Source: Lysobacter sp. Root76 | Lineage (GTDB): Bacteria > Pseudomonadota > Gammaproteobacteria > Xanthomonadales > Xanthomonadaceae | DNA: 64,000 nucleotides | Assembly: GCF_001428685.1 (NCBI RefSeq) | Contig: NZ_LMIK01000005.1 | Location: forward strand, 639,224-703,223 | Direction: 5' to 3' | Shown here: positions 45,727-53,149 of the stretch, piece after piece | How the letters are laid out: each line of letters opens with the position of its first letter | Numbering within the stretch: position 1 is the first letter of the stretch | Translations under genes and position numbers: made by a program | The notes under the pieces: model-generated | Seen by the model: the letters and a program-made list of their open reading frames with translations, nothing else | What the model was told of the DNA's origin: nothing | Database searches by the model: none

Positions 45727-46089
45727 TTACTTGTCGCTGCCGCGGGCGAGCTTGGCGATGATGAAGCCGGCCGCGAAGGCCACGCCGAACGAAGCCAGCG
45801 GACGCTCCCGCACCAGCTCGGCCGCGCTTTCGATCAGGTCGCGGCCCTTGTCCATCAGCACGTCGACCTGCTCGCGCGCTGCGCCGCCCGCGTGCTCGGC
45901 GGCGGCGATGCCCGCCAGCGCGCCGTCGGCCAGGTCGGCCTTGACGTTGGCCTTGCCGATCTTGAGTTCGTCGCCCGCCGCGCCGGCGGCGCCGCGGATC
46001 GCCACGCCGGCGTCGGCCGCGGCTTGTTTGAGGTGAGATCCGGCTTCACCGAGGTTGGCCTTCATGGCGTCGGTCGAGGTAGGGGTCAT
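45727..46089 (-). CDS. DUF883 / YqjD-ElaB family inner-membrane protein
   Basis: A 120-residue protein: a long Ala/Lys amphipathic helix region with KANLGEAGSHLKQAAADAG, then VDVLMDKGRDLIESAAELV and the terminal ERPLASFGVAFAAGFIIAKL, a glycine-rich C-tail helix. YqjD/ElaB proteins of E. coli anchor stationary-phase ribosomes to the inner membrane; the same role here is inference. AGGAG lies 6 bases before the ATG at 46089. It is first in the yqjD-yqjE-like run. Confidence 0.83.
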   Translation of the reverse strand: MTPTSTDAMKANLGEAGSHLKQAAADAGVAIRGAAGAAGDELKIGKANVKADLADGALAGIAAAEHAGGAAREQVDVLMDKGRDLIESAAELVRERPLASFGVAFAAGFIIAKLARGSDK

Positions 46090-46165
46090 TGCGTTCTCCT
46101 GGGAATGGGGCGGAACTCGTCGGCGGTACGCGTCCTTGCGATGATCGCTCAACCGCAGGACCGCG

Positions 46166-47596
46166 TTATTGCATCAGCAGATTGGCGACAGCGCCGCCGC
46201 GCATGACGCGCAGGACCAACTGTGCCGGAGGCCGCGTGAAGCTCGCGCGGAAGCCCGGCAAATCGTCGAAATCGCCGGCATTGGCCGCGATCACCACGTC
46301 GCCGGCGCGCAGGCCGTTGCGTTCGGCCCGGCTGCCCCGCGCCACCGACTCCAGCAGCACGCCCGATGCGCCGGCCTGGCGCAGGCGCTCGGGCAGCTCG
46401 GCGAAGCGGGCGCCGGCCAGGCGTTCGTCGAGTTCGTTGCCCGAGTAGGCCTTGGGTTGCTCGCGCAGGGTCGCGGCCAGCTGCAGCGGCTTGCCCTCGC
46501 GGCGCACCTCCAGCGACACCCGCCCGCCGATCGGCTGCAGGCCCTCGAAGTTGCGCAGCGCGTCGCGGCTGTCGATGCGTTGTCCGTTGGCGGCCAGGAT
46601 CACGTCGCCCGGCTTCAGCCCGGCCGCGGTCGCGGCGCTGCCGGCGAACACCCGCGTCACCAGCGCGCCGCGCGGCTCGTCCAGCTTCAGCGCCTGCGCC
46701 AGCGCGGCGTCCACGTCCTGCGATTCCAGCCCCAGCGAACCGCGCCGGACCACGCCGTCGTTAGCGATCAGTTGGTCCTTGATGTTGCGCGCCAGATTGG
46801 CCGGGATCGCGAAGCCCAGGCCGATGTTGCCGGCCATGCTGCCCTGCGGATTGAAGCTGGCGGTGTTGATGCCGATCAGCTCGCCGTTGAGGTTGACCAG
46901 CGCGCCGCCGGAATTGCCCGGATTGATCGAGGCGTCGGTCTGGATGAAGTTCTGGTAGCCCAGCCCGCGCAGGCCGCTGCGGCCGACCGCCGAAACGATG
47001 CCCGAGGTCACCGTCTGGCCGATCCCGAACGGATTGCCGACCGCGACCACGAAATCGCCGACCTTGAGCGCGTCGGAGTCGGTCAGGCTGAGCGCGCTCA
47101 GGTTCTCGGCCGCGATCTTCATCACCGCGATGTCGGTGTCCGGGTCGGAGCCGACGAAATCGGCCTTGAGCGTGCGCCCGTCGCTGAGCGTGACCGAAAC
47201 CGCGTCGGCGCCCTCGATCACATGGTGGTTGGTCAGCACGTAGCCGTTCTTGGCGTCGATGATCACGCCCGAGCCCAGCGACTCGTTGATCCGCTCCTGC
47301 GGCACGTTCGGGAACATGCGCCGGAACATCGGATTGTTGGCGAACGGGGTGCGCACGGTCTGCTTGGCGTGCACGCTGACCACCGCCGGCGTCACCCGCG
47401 CCAGCATCGGCGCCAGCGACGGCACCGGCTGCCCGCCGACCGCGGTCGGCAGCGCCGATACCGCCGGCAGCGCGGCCGCGGCGGGCGAGGCCTGGGCCGG
47501 CGCCTCCAGGCCGTCGCGGATCGCGGTCGCGGCGAAACCGCCGAAAGCGGCGGCCAGGGTCAGGGCGAGCAAGGTCGGCAAAGGACGAGGACGCAT
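46166..47596 (-). CDS. degQ: Do-like periplasmic serine protease (DegQ/DegP type)
   Basis: A 476-residue protein with an N-terminal signal/anchor (LPTLLALTLAAAFGGFAATA). The trypsin-like triad is His125 (LTNHHVIEG), Asp155 (SDPDTDIAVMK) and Ser229 (NPGNSGGALVNL). Two PDZ domains follow, the first at RRGSLGLESQDVDAALAQAL and the second near the C-terminus (GVLLESVARGSRAERNGLRA). DegQ/DegP proteases degrade and chaperone misfolded envelope proteins. The ATG at 47596 is preferred to a longer form reaching 47842, whose extra residues are not protein-like and overlap the nrd promoter region. Confidence 0.92.
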   Translation of the reverse strand: MRPRPLPTLLALTLAAAFGGFAATAIRDGLEAPAQASPAAAALPAVSALPTAVGGQPVPSLAPMLARVTPAVVSVHAKQTVRTPFANNPMFRRMFPNVPQERINESLGSGVIIDAKNGYVLTNHHVIEGADAVSVTLSDGRTLKADFVGSDPDTDIAVMKIAAENLSALSLTDSDALKVGDFVVAVGNPFGIGQTVTSGIVSAVGRSGLRGLGYQNFIQTDASINPGNSGGALVNLNGELIGINTASFNPQGSMAGNIGLGFAIPANLARNIKDQLIANDGVVRRGSLGLESQDVDAALAQALKLDEPRGALVTRVFAGSAATAAGLKPGDVILAANGQRIDSRDALRNFEGLQPIGGRVSLEVRREGKPLQLAATLREQPKAYSGNELDERLAGARFAELPERLRQAGASGVLLESVARGSRAERNGLRAGDVVIAANAGDFDDLPGFRASFTRPPAQLVLRVMRGGAVANLLMQ

Positions 47597-47835
47597 CGTG
47601 AAACTGTTCCGGTTGGGTTCGGTGATGGGGGCCGGCGGCCGGGCAGAACCGCCCGCCGCGGGTTGCTGAACGGCAGTGTCCGGCAACGGCGTTAAATATG
47701 CGATGAAGTGTTCCTCTTCAGGGTTCGTATGCACGGCCTGCACACGAGGTGTGGCCGTATTTGGCAGGCGTTTTCGTAACGCGCGCGTGTGGCGTTCAGC
47801 CTCGTCCCGACACGTGACTGCGATCAAAAAAACCG

Positions 47836-47864
47836 TTGACACCGTCCGAGGCCGGGCGTAGCTT
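47836..47864 (+). promoter_or_regulatory. Candidate sigma70 promoter of the nrdJ operon
   Basis: TTGACA at 47836-47841 is a perfect -35 box, 17 bases before TAGCTT at 47859-47864 (three of six -10 matches). Start of transcription would fall near 47871, giving a ~335-base leader before nrdJa. Confidence 0.5.
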
Positions 47865-47878
47865 GAGGCCTCGCTTCG

Positions 47879-47894
47879 ACACTACATGTAGTGG
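47879..47894. promoter_or_regulatory. NrdR-box-like palindrome at the nrdJ transcription start
   Basis: ACACTACATGTAGTGG contains the perfect dyad CACTACATGTAGTG. It resembles the NrdR box (consensus near ACACTATATATAGTGT) that represses ribonucleotide reductase genes in most bacteria. It lies about 8 bases downstream of the predicted start site. A second box at the usual ~31-base spacing was not found, which weakens the case. Confidence 0.5.
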
Positions 47895-48204
47895 TTGCCG
47901 CAGCGACGGGAGCCCAAGCTTAGGGGTTCGGCTTGGGTCGGTTAGGCGCCAACGGGGGGCGGCGCATGACAGGAGCAGGCTCGGCCCGATGCCATCACAC
48001 AATCTCGCACGCGGCGCGTAATGGCGCGATCGCGCGCGTAGCCGTCGGTGGCCAGCCACCATCGCGGCAGCGGCAGGCAACAGGCACCACCCACGGTGTA
48101 ACAGCGTTCCCAGACACACCCCGATTACCAGCAATCACAAACAAGACTCACCCGGCGGCGGGCGCAACAGCACGGCCCGCCCCAGTTAAGGAGACAGGAC
48201 AGGC
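47895..48204 (+). other. Long leader upstream of nrdJa (remainder of the 608-base gap)
   Basis: This is the 3' half of the gap between degQ and nrdJa; the 5' part (47597-47835) shows no gene. The leader holds a hairpin around 47911-47936 (GCCCAAGC/GCTTGGGT) and a GGTGGC-CAG-CCACC hairpin near 48050. I looked for a cobalamin riboswitch because the product needs B12 but could not find the conserved B12 box, so none is called. GGAG near 48190 is the likely ribosome site. Confidence 0.45.
48105..48128 (+). promoter_or_regulatory. Conserved block upstream of nrdJa, shared with the histone-like gene
   Basis: CGTTCCCAGACACACCCCGA continues TTAC here; CGTTCCCGCAACACCCCGAT continues TAC at 50577-50599. 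TGTAAC and TATAGC stand at the same distance before each copy and could be -10 boxes. No other copy was noticed in the window. Confidence 0.5.
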
Positions 48205-50358
48205 ATGAGTACGGTTCGCCTCGAGGCGGTCAAGACGGAAGCGGCTGACAAGGACATCCCGCTGCAGCCCGCATCCCAGGACATCTGGGACAAGAAGTAC
48301 CGGCTGAAGACCAAGACCGGAGAGGCGGTGGACGCCGACATCGACTCCACCTACCAGCGCGTCGCCAAGGCCCTGGCCGACGCCGAGCCCACGTCCGAGA
48401 AGCAGCAGTACTGGTTCGAGCGTTTCGTCTGGGCCCTGCGCCGCGGCGCGATCCCGGCCGGCCGCATCACCTCCAACGCCGGCGCGCTGGAGCACAAGCC
48501 CGCCACCTCGACGATCAACTGCACCGTCTCGGGCACCATCGAAGACTCGATGGACGGCATCCTGGAGAAAGTCCACGAAGCCGGCCTGACCCTGAAAGCC
48601 GGTTGCGGCATCGGTTACGAATTCTCGACCCTGCGGCCGCGCGGCGCCTTCGTCGCCGGCGCCGGCGCCTACACGTCAGGTCCGATGTCCTTCATGGATA
48701 TCTACGACAAGATGTGCTTCACCGTGTCCTCGGCCGGCGGCCGTCGCGGCGCCCAGATGGGCACCTTCGACGTCAGCCACCCCGACGTGAAGGACTTCAT
48801 CCGCGCCAAGCGCGAAGACGGCCGCCTGCGCCAGTTCAATCTGTCGCTGCTGATCACCGACGGCTTCATGGAAGCGGTCAAGACCGACGCCGACTGGCCG
48901 CTGGTATTCCCGGTCAACATCAAGGAGCGCGGCGACCTCGACCTCAACGACGCCGAAAAGGTCGTCTGGCGCGAGTGGCCGACCCACAAGAACTACATCT
49001 CCCGCGACGACGGCCTGGTCGCCTGCAAGATCTACGGCCACATCCGCGCCCGCCATCTGTGGGACATGATCATGGTCTCGACGTACGACTACGCCGAGCC
49101 CGGGTTCATCCTCATCGACCGCGTCAACGAGATGAACAACAACTGGTGGTGCGAGACCATCCGCGCCACCAACCCCTGCGGCGAACAGCCGCTGCCGCCC
49201 TACGGCGCCTGCCTGCTGGGTTCGGTCAACCTGACCAAGTTCGTGCGCAACGCCTTCACCGACCAGGCGCAGTTCGACTGGGAGGAATACAAGGAAGTCG
49301 TGCGCGTGTTCACCCGCATGCTCGACAACGTGGTCGAGGTCAACGGCCTGCCGCTGGAACAGCAGCGCGCCGAGATCATGCGCAAGCGCCGCCACGGCAT
49401 GGGCTTCCTCGGCCTGGGCAGCACCGTGACCATGCTGAAGATGAAGTACGGCTCCAAGGCCTCGTGCGAATTCACCGAGCGCATCGCCCGCGAAATGGCC
49501 GTGGCCGGCTGGGAAATGGGCCTGGCCCTGGCCAAGGAGAAGGGCGCCGCCCCGATCATGGAAGAGCGCTTCGCCGTCACCGCCGAAATGCTGCGCAAGC
49601 GCCCGGAGATGAAGAAGGACGGCTGGAAGGTCGGCCAGGAGATCCCCGGCAAGCTCCTGCACGCGCGCTACTCGCGCTACATGCAGCGCATGGCCGAAGT
49701 CGCCCCGGAACTGGTCGAGGAACTGGCCGAGGCCGGCGCCCGCTTCACCCACCACAGCTCGATCGCGCCGACCGGCACGATTTCGCTGTCGCTGGCCAAC
49801 AACGCCTCCAACGGCATCGAGCCCTCGTTCGCGCACCACTACAGCCGCAACGTGATCCGCGAAGGCAAGAAGTCCAAGGAAAAGGTCGACGTCTACTCGT
49901 TCGAACTGCTCGCCTACCGTGAGCTGATCAACCCCAAGGCGATGCCGTTCAGCGAAGACGCCGCCACCCAGCTGCCCGACTACTTCATCTCCGCCGACGA
50001 CATCACCCCCAAGGAACATGTCGACGTCCAGGCCGCCGCCCAGAAATGGGTCGACAGCTCGATCTCCAAGACCGCCAACGTCCCCACGGATTACCCGTAC
50101 GAGGACTTCAAGGACATCTATCGCTACGCCCACGAGCAAGGCCTCAAGGGCTGCACCACCTTCCGCTTCAACCCGGCGGCCTTCCAGGGCGTGCTGGTCA
50201 AGGAAGCCGACCTGGAGAACACCACCTACCGCTTCGAACTCGAAGACGGCAGCCTGCTCGAGGTCAAGGGCAACGAGCAGATCGAGTACGACGGCGAAAT
50301 GCACACCGCCGCCAACCTGTTCGACGCCCTCAAGGAAGGCTATTACGGCAAGTTCTGA
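48205..50358 (+). CDS. nrdJa: Adenosylcobalamin-dependent (class II) ribonucleotide reductase, catalytic subunit NrdJa
   Basis: A 717-residue enzyme that reduces ribonucleotides to deoxyribonucleotides. The three active-site cysteines are present: Cys106 (STINCTVSG) and Cys336 (YGACLLGSVNL) as the redox pair, Cys325 in the radical loop NPCGEQPL. GAGAYTSGPMSFMDIYDK and SIAPTGTISLSLANNASNG are further family blocks. The protein ends EYDGEMHTAANLFDALKEGY, where single-chain NrdJ would continue into a cysteine-rich tail; that tail is encoded separately at 51305. This two-gene organisation is known in Pseudomonas aeruginosa (nrdJa-nrdJb). Unusually, a histone-like gene separates them here. Confidence 0.95.
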   Translation: MSTVRLEAVKTEAADKDIPLQPASQDIWDKKYRLKTKTGEAVDADIDSTYQRVAKALADAEPTSEKQQYWFERFVWALRRGAIPAGRITSNAGALEHKPATSTINCTVSGTIEDSMDGILEKVHEAGLTLKAGCGIGYEFSTLRPRGAFVAGAGAYTSGPMSFMDIYDKMCFTVSSAGGRRGAQMGTFDVSHPDVKDFIRAKREDGRLRQFNLSLLITDGFMEAVKTDADWPLVFPVNIKERGDLDLNDAEKVVWREWPTHKNYISRDDGLVACKIYGHIRARHLWDMIMVSTYDYAEPGFILIDRVNEMNNNWWCETIRATNPCGEQPLPPYGACLLGSVNLTKFVRNAFTDQAQFDWEEYKEVVRVFTRMLDNVVEVNGLPLEQQRAEIMRKRRHGMGFLGLGSTVTMLKMKYGSKASCEFTERIAREMAVAGWEMGLALAKEKGAAPIMEERFAVTAEMLRKRPEMKKDGWKVGQEIPGKLLHARYSRYMQRMAEVAPELVEELAEAGARFTHHSSIAPTGTISLSLANNASNGIEPSFAHHYSRNVIREGKKSKEKVDVYSFELLAYRELINPKAMPFSEDAATQLPDYFISADDITPKEHVDVQAAAQKWVDSSISKTANVPTDYPYEDFKDIYRYAHEQGLKGCTTFRFNPAAFQGVLVKEADLENTTYRFELEDGSLLEVKGNEQIEYDGEMHTAANLFDALKEGYYGKF

Positions 50359-50374
50359 CCGCCTCCCGCGCCTG

Positions 50375-50393
50375 CCCCTCTTTTGAAGAGGGG
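50375..50393. repeat. Hairpin downstream of nrdJa
   Basis: CCCCTCTT-TTG-AAGAGGGG, extended by CTG/CAG at the base. It lies 17 bases past the nrdJa stop and has no T-tract, so it is more likely a repeat or RNA-stability hairpin than a strong terminator. The rest of the 288-base gap holds the candidate histone-gene promoter. Confidence 0.6.
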
Positions 50394-50576
50394 GGGCAGG
50401 GGGATCACCGCGCCGGCGCAGCTGCGCGCGGGACCCGGTTCGGAGCTCGCGGTTTCACGGCGGAGGCGACCGTTTTCATCGCCTCACGCACCGCCCGGCC
50501 AGCGGTGCGCGTTCAGGCCAGGCCGGATGCGCGTGCGTGACATCACTGTTATTTGCGCGCGCAGCGGGTATAGCAT

Positions 50577-50599
50577 CGTTCCCGCAACACCCCGATTAC
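50577..50599 (+). promoter_or_regulatory. Conserved block upstream of the histone-like gene
   Basis: Second copy of the CGTTCCC-N5-CACCCCGATTAC block seen before nrdJa at 48105. TATAGC at 50569-50574, two bases upstream, is a possible -10 box. It lies ~50 bases before the histone-like start codon. Confidence 0.5.
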
Positions 50600-50646
50600 A
50601 CATAGCCAAGACGTAACGCCGAGAAAAGCGCCCACGAGGAGGGCAT

Positions 50647-51189
50647 ATGAGCAACGGTAATGGAGTGACGGCGACCCTGACCCAGGCCGCCGAGAACGTC
50701 AAAGAAACCGCGTCCAACATCGGCAGCGCCATCGCCACGCGCGCCGAAGACGCGGTGAAGTCGGTCAAGAAGACCGCCACCAAGGCCCGCAAGGCCGCCA
50801 AGAAGGCCGTCGGCACCGCCAAGAAGAAGCTCGCTACGGCCAGCGCCAAGGCCAAGAAGGAAGCGACCGCGCTGAAGGCCAAGGCCACCGGCAAGAAGCC
50901 GGCCAAGAAGGCAGCGAAGAAAGCCGCGAAGAAGGTCGCCAAGAAGCCCGCGGCCAAGAAGGCGGCGAAGAAGGTCGCCAAGAAGCCGGCGGCTAAGAAG
51001 GCAGCGAAGAAGGTCGCCAAGAAGCCGGCAGCCAAGAAAGCCGCCAAGAAGGTCGCCAAGAAGGTCGCCAAGAAGCCTGCGAAGAAGGCGGCCAAGAAGG
51101 TCGTCAAGAAGGCCGCCAAGGCCGCGAAGAAGGTTCCGCGCCAGCCGGCCAAGAAGAAGGCCGTCAAGAAGGCCGCGAAGAAGATGTAA
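50647..51189 (+). CDS. Histone H1-like / AlgP-type Lys-Ala-Pro repeat protein
   Basis: A 180-residue, extremely basic protein. The first ~35 residues (MSNGNGVTATLTQAAENVKE) are ordinary; the rest is built of lysine/alanine repeats, with KKAAKKVAKKPAA recurring about three and a half times between residues ~90 and 138. It resembles the C-terminal tails of eukaryotic H1 and bacterial AlgP/Hc1-like DNA-binding proteins, which compact DNA non-specifically. Shine-Dalgarno GAGGAGG precedes the ATG. Its place between the two reductase genes suggests co-regulation with DNA precursor supply, which is inference. Confidence 0.82.
   Translation: MSNGNGVTATLTQAAENVKETASNIGSAIATRAEDAVKSVKKTATKARKAAKKAVGTAKKKLATASAKAKKEATALKAKATGKKPAKKAAKKAAKKVAKKPAAKKAAKKVAKKPAAKKAAKKVAKKPAAKKAAKKVAKKVAKKPAKKAAKKVVKKAAKAAKKVPRQPAKKKAVKKAAKKM
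50916..51060. repeat. 39-bp direct repeats inside the histone-like gene
   Basis: Units encoding KKAAKKVAKKPAA recur with only synonymous or single-base changes (for example AAGAAGCCCGCGGCC against AAGAAGCCGGCGGCT). Being a multiple of three, repeat gain or loss would change protein length without a frameshift. Confidence 0.7.
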
Positions 51190-51203
51190 GCCCGTGCTCC
51201 ACC

Positions 51204-51227
51204 CCCTCTCCCGCTCGCGGGAGAGGG
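51204..51227. repeat. REP hairpin (type A) between the histone-like gene and nrdJb
   Basis: CCCTCTCCCGC/GCGGGAGAGGG, 15 bases after the histone-like stop and ~80 bases before nrdJb, followed by the usual GGGGCGAGGGCCGCG trailer. Confidence 0.8.
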
Positions 51228-51304
51228 TCGGGGCGAGGGCCGCGCCGCAGTCGCGCAACACACGCCAAAACTAGAAAAGCGCCACCGCAACAGGAGTCTG
51301 GCCC

Positions 51305-52090
51305 ATGGCCGTCAAGATCGAAAAGAAAATCAAGGGCTACAGCGTCGTCACCCCGGAAGACAAGGCGAAGGAATCGGCCCGGTCCGAAGCCGCCGCGCGC
51401 AAGGTCGAAGAACTGCCCAGCGCCGACGTCATCCAGATGCACGAGCGCATCGAGCGTCCCGAGATCCTGATCGGCTCCACCTACAAGATCAAATCGCCGC
51501 TGTTCGAGCACGCGCTGTACGTGACGATCAACGACATCGTCCTCAACGCCGGCACCGAGCACGAACTGCGTCGTCCCTTCGAGATCTTCATCAACTCGAA
51601 GAACATGGACCACTTCCAGTGGATCGTGGCCCTGACCCGCATCATGTCCGCCGTGTTCCGCAAGGGCGGCGACGTCACCTTCCTGGTCGACGAGATGAAG
51701 GCCGTGTTCGACCCGCGCGGCGGCTACTTCAAGCCCGGCGGCGTCTACATGCCCTCGCTGGTCGCCGAAATGGGCGCCATCGTCGAGGACCACCTCAAGT
51801 CGATCGGCATGATGCACGACCCGGAAATGAGCGACGCCCAGCGCGCCCTCATCGCCGAAAAGCGCTCCGCCTACGAGCAGCGCTCAAAAAAAAACTCTGA
51901 CGTAGACCCGGTCGGCGTCGTCGCTCCCGCTGCCGCCGGCGAGGGCGGCCACGAAGACATCGAAGTCACCGGCGAAGGCGTGTCCTTCCCGCCCTCGGCG
52001 ACCATGTGCCACAAGTGCAGCACCAAGGCCGTGGTGATCATGGACGGCTGCGCGACCTGCCTGAACTGCGGTTACTCCAAGTGCGGTTGA
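51305..52090 (+). CDS. nrdJb: Class II ribonucleotide reductase C-terminal subunit NrdJb (TSCPD domain + cysteine tail)
   Basis: A 261-residue protein carrying the part missing from NrdJa. Residues ~45-185 form a TSCPD-type domain (EILIGSTYKIKSPLFEHALY, RPFEIFINSKNMDHFQWIVA). The C-terminus has six cysteines: CHKC (235, 238) and CATC (249, 252), probably a zinc site, and CGYSKC (255, 260), matching the C-x4-C swinging redox pair of class II reductases. It must therefore re-reduce the NrdJa active site after each turnover. A K-run of four AAA-type codons near 51889 marks a flexible linker. A strong terminator lies 116 bases after the stop. Confidence 0.93.
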   Translation: MAVKIEKKIKGYSVVTPEDKAKESARSEAAARKVEELPSADVIQMHERIERPEILIGSTYKIKSPLFEHALYVTINDIVLNAGTEHELRRPFEIFINSKNMDHFQWIVALTRIMSAVFRKGGDVTFLVDEMKAVFDPRGGYFKPGGVYMPSLVAEMGAIVEDHLKSIGMMHDPEMSDAQRALIAEKRSAYEQRSKKNSDVDPVGVVAPAAAGEGGHEDIEVTGEGVSFPPSATMCHKCSTKAVVIMDGCATCLNCGYSKCG

Positions 52091-52313
52091 GCGCAGGCAT
52101 GCGCTGCTGCTGAACAACTGTTGTGTGCGAGCACTCATAAGCTGCCACTCATAAGCTGCGACTGCGAGCGCCCATAAGCTGCTACCAGACTTAATCATAT
52201 GTTCCAGGGGCTCTTCGGAGCCCCTTTTTTTTGGGATGCCAAGGATTGTTCGCAGTCTGCGCGACTGCTCCAAGAGACGCTGATCGGGAATCAGCATTCT
52301 ATGGAAGACCACC
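52091..52313. other. Intergenic DNA after nrdJb with short direct repeats
   Basis: The word CATAAGCTGC recurs three times between 52136 and 52185, spaced by 15 and 27 bases, in sequence less GC-rich than its surroundings. The region also contains the terminator at 52207. It marks the switch from core operon to accessory-looking DNA. Confidence 0.5.
52207..52232 (+). terminator. Strong rho-independent terminator after nrdJb
   Basis: GGGGCTC, loop TTCG, GAGCCCC and eight Ts. The stem is nearly identical to the one at 61103-61140. Confidence 0.92.
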
Positions 52314-52532
52314 ATGACCATGCTGGGCGAAAGAACCAGAGCGCTCTTACGGGTAATCTCTTGGGCCTTGGCAGTCATTGGCCAGAGACTATTCCGGCCG
52401 AGAGCCACTGACTACAGCGCCCCACACGCCGACCTGCCGTCACCTACGTCGGAAATCAGCGGAGTACCGCCTCATAAATTGCGAAGGCAGGGGGCAACAC
52501 TCCAAGTCAGAGCTGAGGAGCCACACCAGTGA
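52314..52532 (+). CDS. Possible small protein upstream of the antitoxin-like gene
   Basis: A 72-residue reading frame, MTMLGERTRALLRVISWALA, with a short hydrophobic stretch and a polar Pro/His-rich second half. Its TGA overlaps the GTG/ATG start of the next reading frame, an arrangement seen in coupled genes. No family is recognised and the ribosome site is weak, so it may not be expressed. Confidence 0.3.
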   Translation: MTMLGERTRALLRVISWALAVIGQRLFRPRATDYSAPHADLPSPTSEISGVPPHKLRRQGATLQVRAEEPHQ

Positions 52533-52959
52533 TGCAAGAAACATCGCTTAGTCATGATCCAGAGGCCCTAGAAGCTGCTTCGGCGCGACGTCGCGCTGAA
52601 CTAGCGAGAAGCTATCTAGTGGAGGCGGATGTTCTGAGCAAACTGGATATCGATTATGAAACCCTCGTTGCGTGTCGACAGGCCCGAAGGCTCCTTGCCG
52701 TCTGGTATCAGCCCGAGAATCGCTACCTATACCCCCTTATCAGTTCAATGAAACTGGGGTAATTGCCGAGGTGGAACCATTGTTGGGGTATCTGCTTGAA
52801 GGAAGCACCGGGTCGGGCTGGAGCGAGGTCGAGTGGCTGATGACGCCCCATGCGCTTCTGGAAGCGCAGAGGCCCGTAGAATTACTCTCATTCGATCCGG
52901 CTAAGGTACTTTCGGCGGCAGAGGTTGAGTTCATCGAAGATCGAGATGCCGGTTGGTGA
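52532..52959 (+). pseudogene. MbcA/ParS/Xre antitoxin-like gene with a frameshift
   Basis: Frame one reads MQETSLSHDPEALEAASARR ... LVACRQARRLLAVWYQPENR then YLYP and stops at 52760. The next frame continues YQFNETGVIAEVEPLLGYLL ... WLMTPHALLEAQRPVELLSF and ends RDAGW. Together these form one ~142-residue protein of the type with a YPxFQF block and a C-terminal toxin-binding-like domain. The break is at a run of five Cs (52732-52736), where one extra C would restore the frame. No RES- or GNAT-type toxin is adjacent. The gene is much less GC-rich than the core, so it was probably acquired. Sequencing error or phase variation is possible. Confidence 0.55.
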
Positions 52960-53013
52960 TGGCCAATTATGGTGTTGGTCAGTGGAGCGCTGGTTTAGAG
53001 ATCAATAGCTGCA

Positions 53014-53037
53014 GTCCGCTTTCGGCCAGAAGCGGAC
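53014..53037. repeat. Dispersed hairpin GTCCGCTT/AAGCGGAC
   Basis: GTCCGCTT-TCGGCCAG-AAGCGGAC. Related copies occur at 57015-57050 and, degenerate, at 60888-60915 and 61142-61165. All lie inside or at the edge of the accessory block; none was noticed in the core regions. Confidence 0.6.
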
Positions 53038-53149
53038 ACTGGCACCACGTTGATAGTCGATCCTATTTCTGAGGCAAGGACCAGCACTGAGAGCGCGCGC
53101 GGCTTCGCCATTTTGATGTGGAATTTCCTGATGGGTTGACTCATCGGAC

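Noticed and set aside
47895-48204. Cobalamin riboswitch before nrdJa
   Set aside because: The B12-box and core consensus could not be matched; only a generic hairpin-rich leader is visible.
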